Notes under the pieces: generated by a model
Databases searched by the model: none
The model's input: only the letters and a program-made list of their open reading frames with translations
Told to the model about the DNA's origin: nothing
Source of the DNA: Eubacterium sp. AM49-13BH
Lineage (GTDB): Bacteria > Bacillota > Clostridia > Lachnospirales > Lachnospiraceae
NCBI RefSeq assembly: GCF_003464165.1
Contig: NZ_QSEK01000009.1
Location: 1-64,000 of the forward strand
Reading direction: 5' to 3'
DNA length: 64,000 nt
Shown: positions 62,325-64,000 of the stretch, piece after piece
Layout of the letters: the number at the start of each line of letters is the position of its first letter
Numbering within the stretch: position 1 is the stretch's first letter
Program-made: the position numbers and the translations under genes

Positions 62325-64000
62325 TTAATAGAGCTTTGCACCTGCCGGAATGTGGTCATCTACCATCAGAAGATGAAGCTTTTCTTCGCCTTCTTCTTCA
62401 TGAATAGCACTGAGGAGCATACCGCAAGAGTCAATGCCCATCATCGCTCTCGGTGGAAGATTTGTGATAGCGATAAGAGTCTTTCCAACCAGTTCCTCCG
62501 GCTCATAAAAGCTATGAATACCGCTTAAAATGGTTCTGTCTGTGCCTGTTCCGTCATCAAGAGTAAACTGTAACAGTTTCTTTGACTTCGGTACTGCAAC
62601 ACACTCTTTAACCTTTACTGCACGGAAATCTGACTTGCTGAATGTATCAAAGTCTACCATTTCCTCAAACAAAGGCTCAATCTTTACTTTAGAAAAATCA
62701 ATCTTTTCAGACTCAGTTTTTACATTTTTTTCAGGTGCTTCAGAAGCTGTATTATTTACATCATTTTTCTTATTTACACCATCTAAGGATTTCATTGTCG
62801 GGAAGAGCAGCACATCCCTAATCGCAGGTGAATCTGTAAGCAGCATAACAAGTCTGTCAATACCGTAACCGATACCGCCTGTTGGTGGCATACCTACTGC
62901 AAGTGCGTTAAGGAAGTCCTCATCTGTGTGCTGTGCTTCCTCGTCGCCGTTCTCTGCGTTCTTATCCTGCTGTGCGAAACGCTCTCTCTGGTCGATTGGG
63001 TCGTTAAGCTCTGAGTATGCATTACACATTTCCCATGTGTTAATGAAAAGCTCGAAACGTTCAACCTTCTCTGGATCAGATGGCTTCTTCTTAGTAAGTG
63101 GAGATATTGCAAGAGGATGATCCATAATGAATGTAGGCTGGATTAAATTCTCCTCGCAGTACTCCTCAAAGAAGAGGTTGATGATGTCACCCTTAGTATG
63201 ACGCTCCTCGAACTCAATTCCTCTCTCCTTAGCAAGAGCCTTAGCTTCTTCGTCAGTCTTAATTGTATCAAAATCAACACCGGCGTATTCCTTAATTGCG
63301 TCATTCATAGTAAGTCTTCTGAATGGCTTTCCAAGGTCAATCTCTGTGCCGTTGTAAGTAATCTTAGTTGTACCGCATACAGTCTCAGCAAGGTGTCTGA
63401 ACATGCTCTCAGTAAGTTCCATCATTCCTTCGTAATCTGTGTATGCCTGGTAAAGCTCCATAAGTGTGAACTCAGGGTTGTGTCTAGTATCAACACCTTC
63501 GTTACGGTATACTCGTCCGATTTCGTAAACTCTCTCAAGACCACCAACGATAAGTCTCTTAAGATAAAGCTCTAATGAAATACGAAGCTTAACGTCCTCG
63601 TCAAGTGCGTTGTAATGAGTCTCAAATGGTCTTGCAGCAGCACCACCAGCATTAGATACAAGTGTTGGTGTCTCAACTTCCATGAAGTCTCTGCCATCAA
63701 GGAACTTTCTGATTTCCTTGATAATCTTTGATCTCTTTACAAATGTTTCCTTAACCTCAGGATTCATTATTAAATCAACATATCTCTGACGGTATCTCAT
63801 ATCAGTATCTGTGATTCCGTGGAACTTCTCTGGAAGTACCTGTAAACTCTTAGAAAGAAGAGTAATCTCCTCAGCGTGAACTGAAATCTCTCCTGTCTTA
63901 GTTCTGAAGATAAATCCCTTGATACCGAAGATATCACCGATATCAGACTTCTTGAAGTCTGCATATGCTTCTTCGCCAATTGCATCTCTTGAAATATATG
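62325..64000 (-). CDS. lysS: Lysyl-tRNA synthetase with tRBD, 3' part ICE-derived
   Basis: Open from the right edge: at least 557 residues visible, the N-terminus is outside. The class II motifs are present (motif 2 [18 protein letters not shown]; motif 3 [16 protein letters not shown]). The core ends [11 protein letters not shown] at the att site 62791-62803. A linker and an EMAP/Trbp111-type tRNA-binding domain ([18 protein letters not shown] to HIPAGAKLY) follow, and this segment is brought by the ICE. The enzyme charges tRNA-Lys and is essential; the insertion keeps it in frame. Confidence 0.95.
   Translation of the reverse strand, partial: YISRDAIGEEAYADFKKSDIGDIFGIKGFIFRTKTGEISVHAEEITLLSKSLQVLPEKFHGITDTDMRYRQRYVDLIMNPEVKETFVKRSKIIKEIRKFLDGRDFMEVETPTLVSNAGGAAARPFETHYNALDEDVKLRISLELYLKRLIVGGLERVYEIGRVYRNEGVDTRHNPEFTLMELYQAYTDYEGMMELTESMFRHLAETVCGTTKITYNGTEIDLGKPFRRLTMNDAIKEYAGVDFDTIKTDEEAKALAKERGIEFEERHTKGDIINLFFEEYCEENLIQPTFIMDHPLAISPLTKKKPSDPEKVERFELFINTWEMCNAYSELNDPIDQRERFAQQDKNAENGDEEAQHTDEDFLNALAVGMPPTGGIGYGIDRLVMLLTDSPAIRDVLLFPTMKSLDGVNKKNDVNNTASEAPEKNVKTESEKIDFSKVKIEPLFEEMVDFDTFSKSDFRAVKVKECVAVPKSKKLLQFTLDDGTGTDRTILSGIHSFYEPEELVGKTLIAITNLPPRAMMGIDSCGMLLSAIHEEEGEEKLHLLMVDDHIPAGAKLY
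62791..62803. repeat. Right attachment-site core
   Basis: TTCATTGTCGGGA, identical to 8550-8562. It lies inside lysS at the codons for FPTMK. From here to the right the DNA is host lysS; to the left it is the ICE. Confidence 0.9.

Larger units (their letters stand above)
8550..62803. mobile_element. Integrated conjugative element, Tn1549/CTn type, in lysS
   Basis: About 54.2 kb between direct repeats of TTCATTGTCGGGA. It carries integrase and excisionases at the left end, a full conjugation set (MOBP relaxase, MobC, VirD4, VirB4, VirB6/TrbL-like, PrgI, Maff2, CwlT-like hydrolase), ParAB, a primase and a large helicase-methylase. Gene content and order match the Tn1549/CTn family of Clostridia. 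It has no antibiotic-resistance gene; the cargo is a phase-variable restriction-modification system, an SOS-type repair module, immunity-like genes and a surface adhesin. Host lysS coding is restored by a 3' end carried on the element. Confidence 0.92.

Noticed and set aside
8550..62803. Antibiotic resistance genes within the ICE
   Set aside because: None of the coding regions resembles tet, van, erm or aminoglycoside-modifying genes; only the chromosomal peptide-export operon outside the ICE has a resistance role.
1..64000. tRNA or rRNA genes
   Set aside because: I saw no cloverleaf with a GTTC-type arm or any rRNA-like stretch; the ICE uses lysS, not a tRNA gene, as its site.

Overview
The window looks like a low-GC Clostridia genome, most likely a gut Lachnospiraceae. 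Supporting signs are a GH43 xylosidase, a lysyl-tRNA synthetase with a C-terminal tRNA-binding (tRBD) domain, a lantibiotic-immunity type ABC/two-component operon, and a Tn1549/CTn-type conjugative element. No species is claimed. Nearly all genes lie on the minus strand.

Layout. Positions 1-8077 are chromosome: the start of an unidentified gene, a 62-bp tandem repeat, arsC, a broken DUF5714 gene, a GH43 xylosidase, a five-gene CprABC/CprRK-like peptide-resistance operon, and a type I S-subunit fragment. Positions 8550-62803 are one integrated conjugative element (ICE) of about 54 kb, bounded by a 13-bp direct repeat (TTCATTGTCGGGA). It has inserted in lysS exactly where the catalytic core ends. 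The right end of the ICE carries a replacement 3' part of lysS (the linker and the whole tRBD), so lysS is intact but chimeric. The displaced host 3' end lies outside the left end.

Inside the ICE, read right to left (the direction of transcription): an EF-Tu domain II-like protein; a five-repeat treble-clef protein; parA-parB; a large thioester/CnaB surface adhesin (one frameshift); small accessory genes; a 2,395-residue methylase-helicase; primase-like, DUF3846 and DUF3789 genes; a candidate oriT; mobC and a MOBP relaxase; PcfB; an ArdC-like protein; VirD4; Maff2; a VirB6/TrbL-like protein; PrgI; VirB4; sortase B and a CwlT-like hydrolase. The cargo region follows: a phase-variable type I restriction-modification locus (hsdM, two hsdS loci, a tyrosine recombinase, a frameshifted hsdR) with an Mrr-like nuclease, then a Y-family polymerase with YolD, two immunity-like genes, WYL, LexA-like and ImmA/IrrE regulators. 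The element ends with a sigma-like regulator, a MazF-like toxin fused to a zinc ribbon, three excisionase paralogues and the integrase.

The most notable content is the shuffling system in 24.2-27.5 kb. Four copies of a 14-bp site lie inside the hsdS coding sequences, two in each orientation, and flank two exchangeable second target-recognition cassettes. One locus is seen in the full-length orientation and the other in the inverted, truncated orientation, with a dedicated recombinase gene between them. Also notable are a 22-bp hairpin that hides the ribosome-binding site of the sigma-like gene, and a near-identical 61-65 nt element in front of both the recombination module and the parAB side. 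Three genes are each broken by the apparent loss of one G; these may be real or may be assembly errors.
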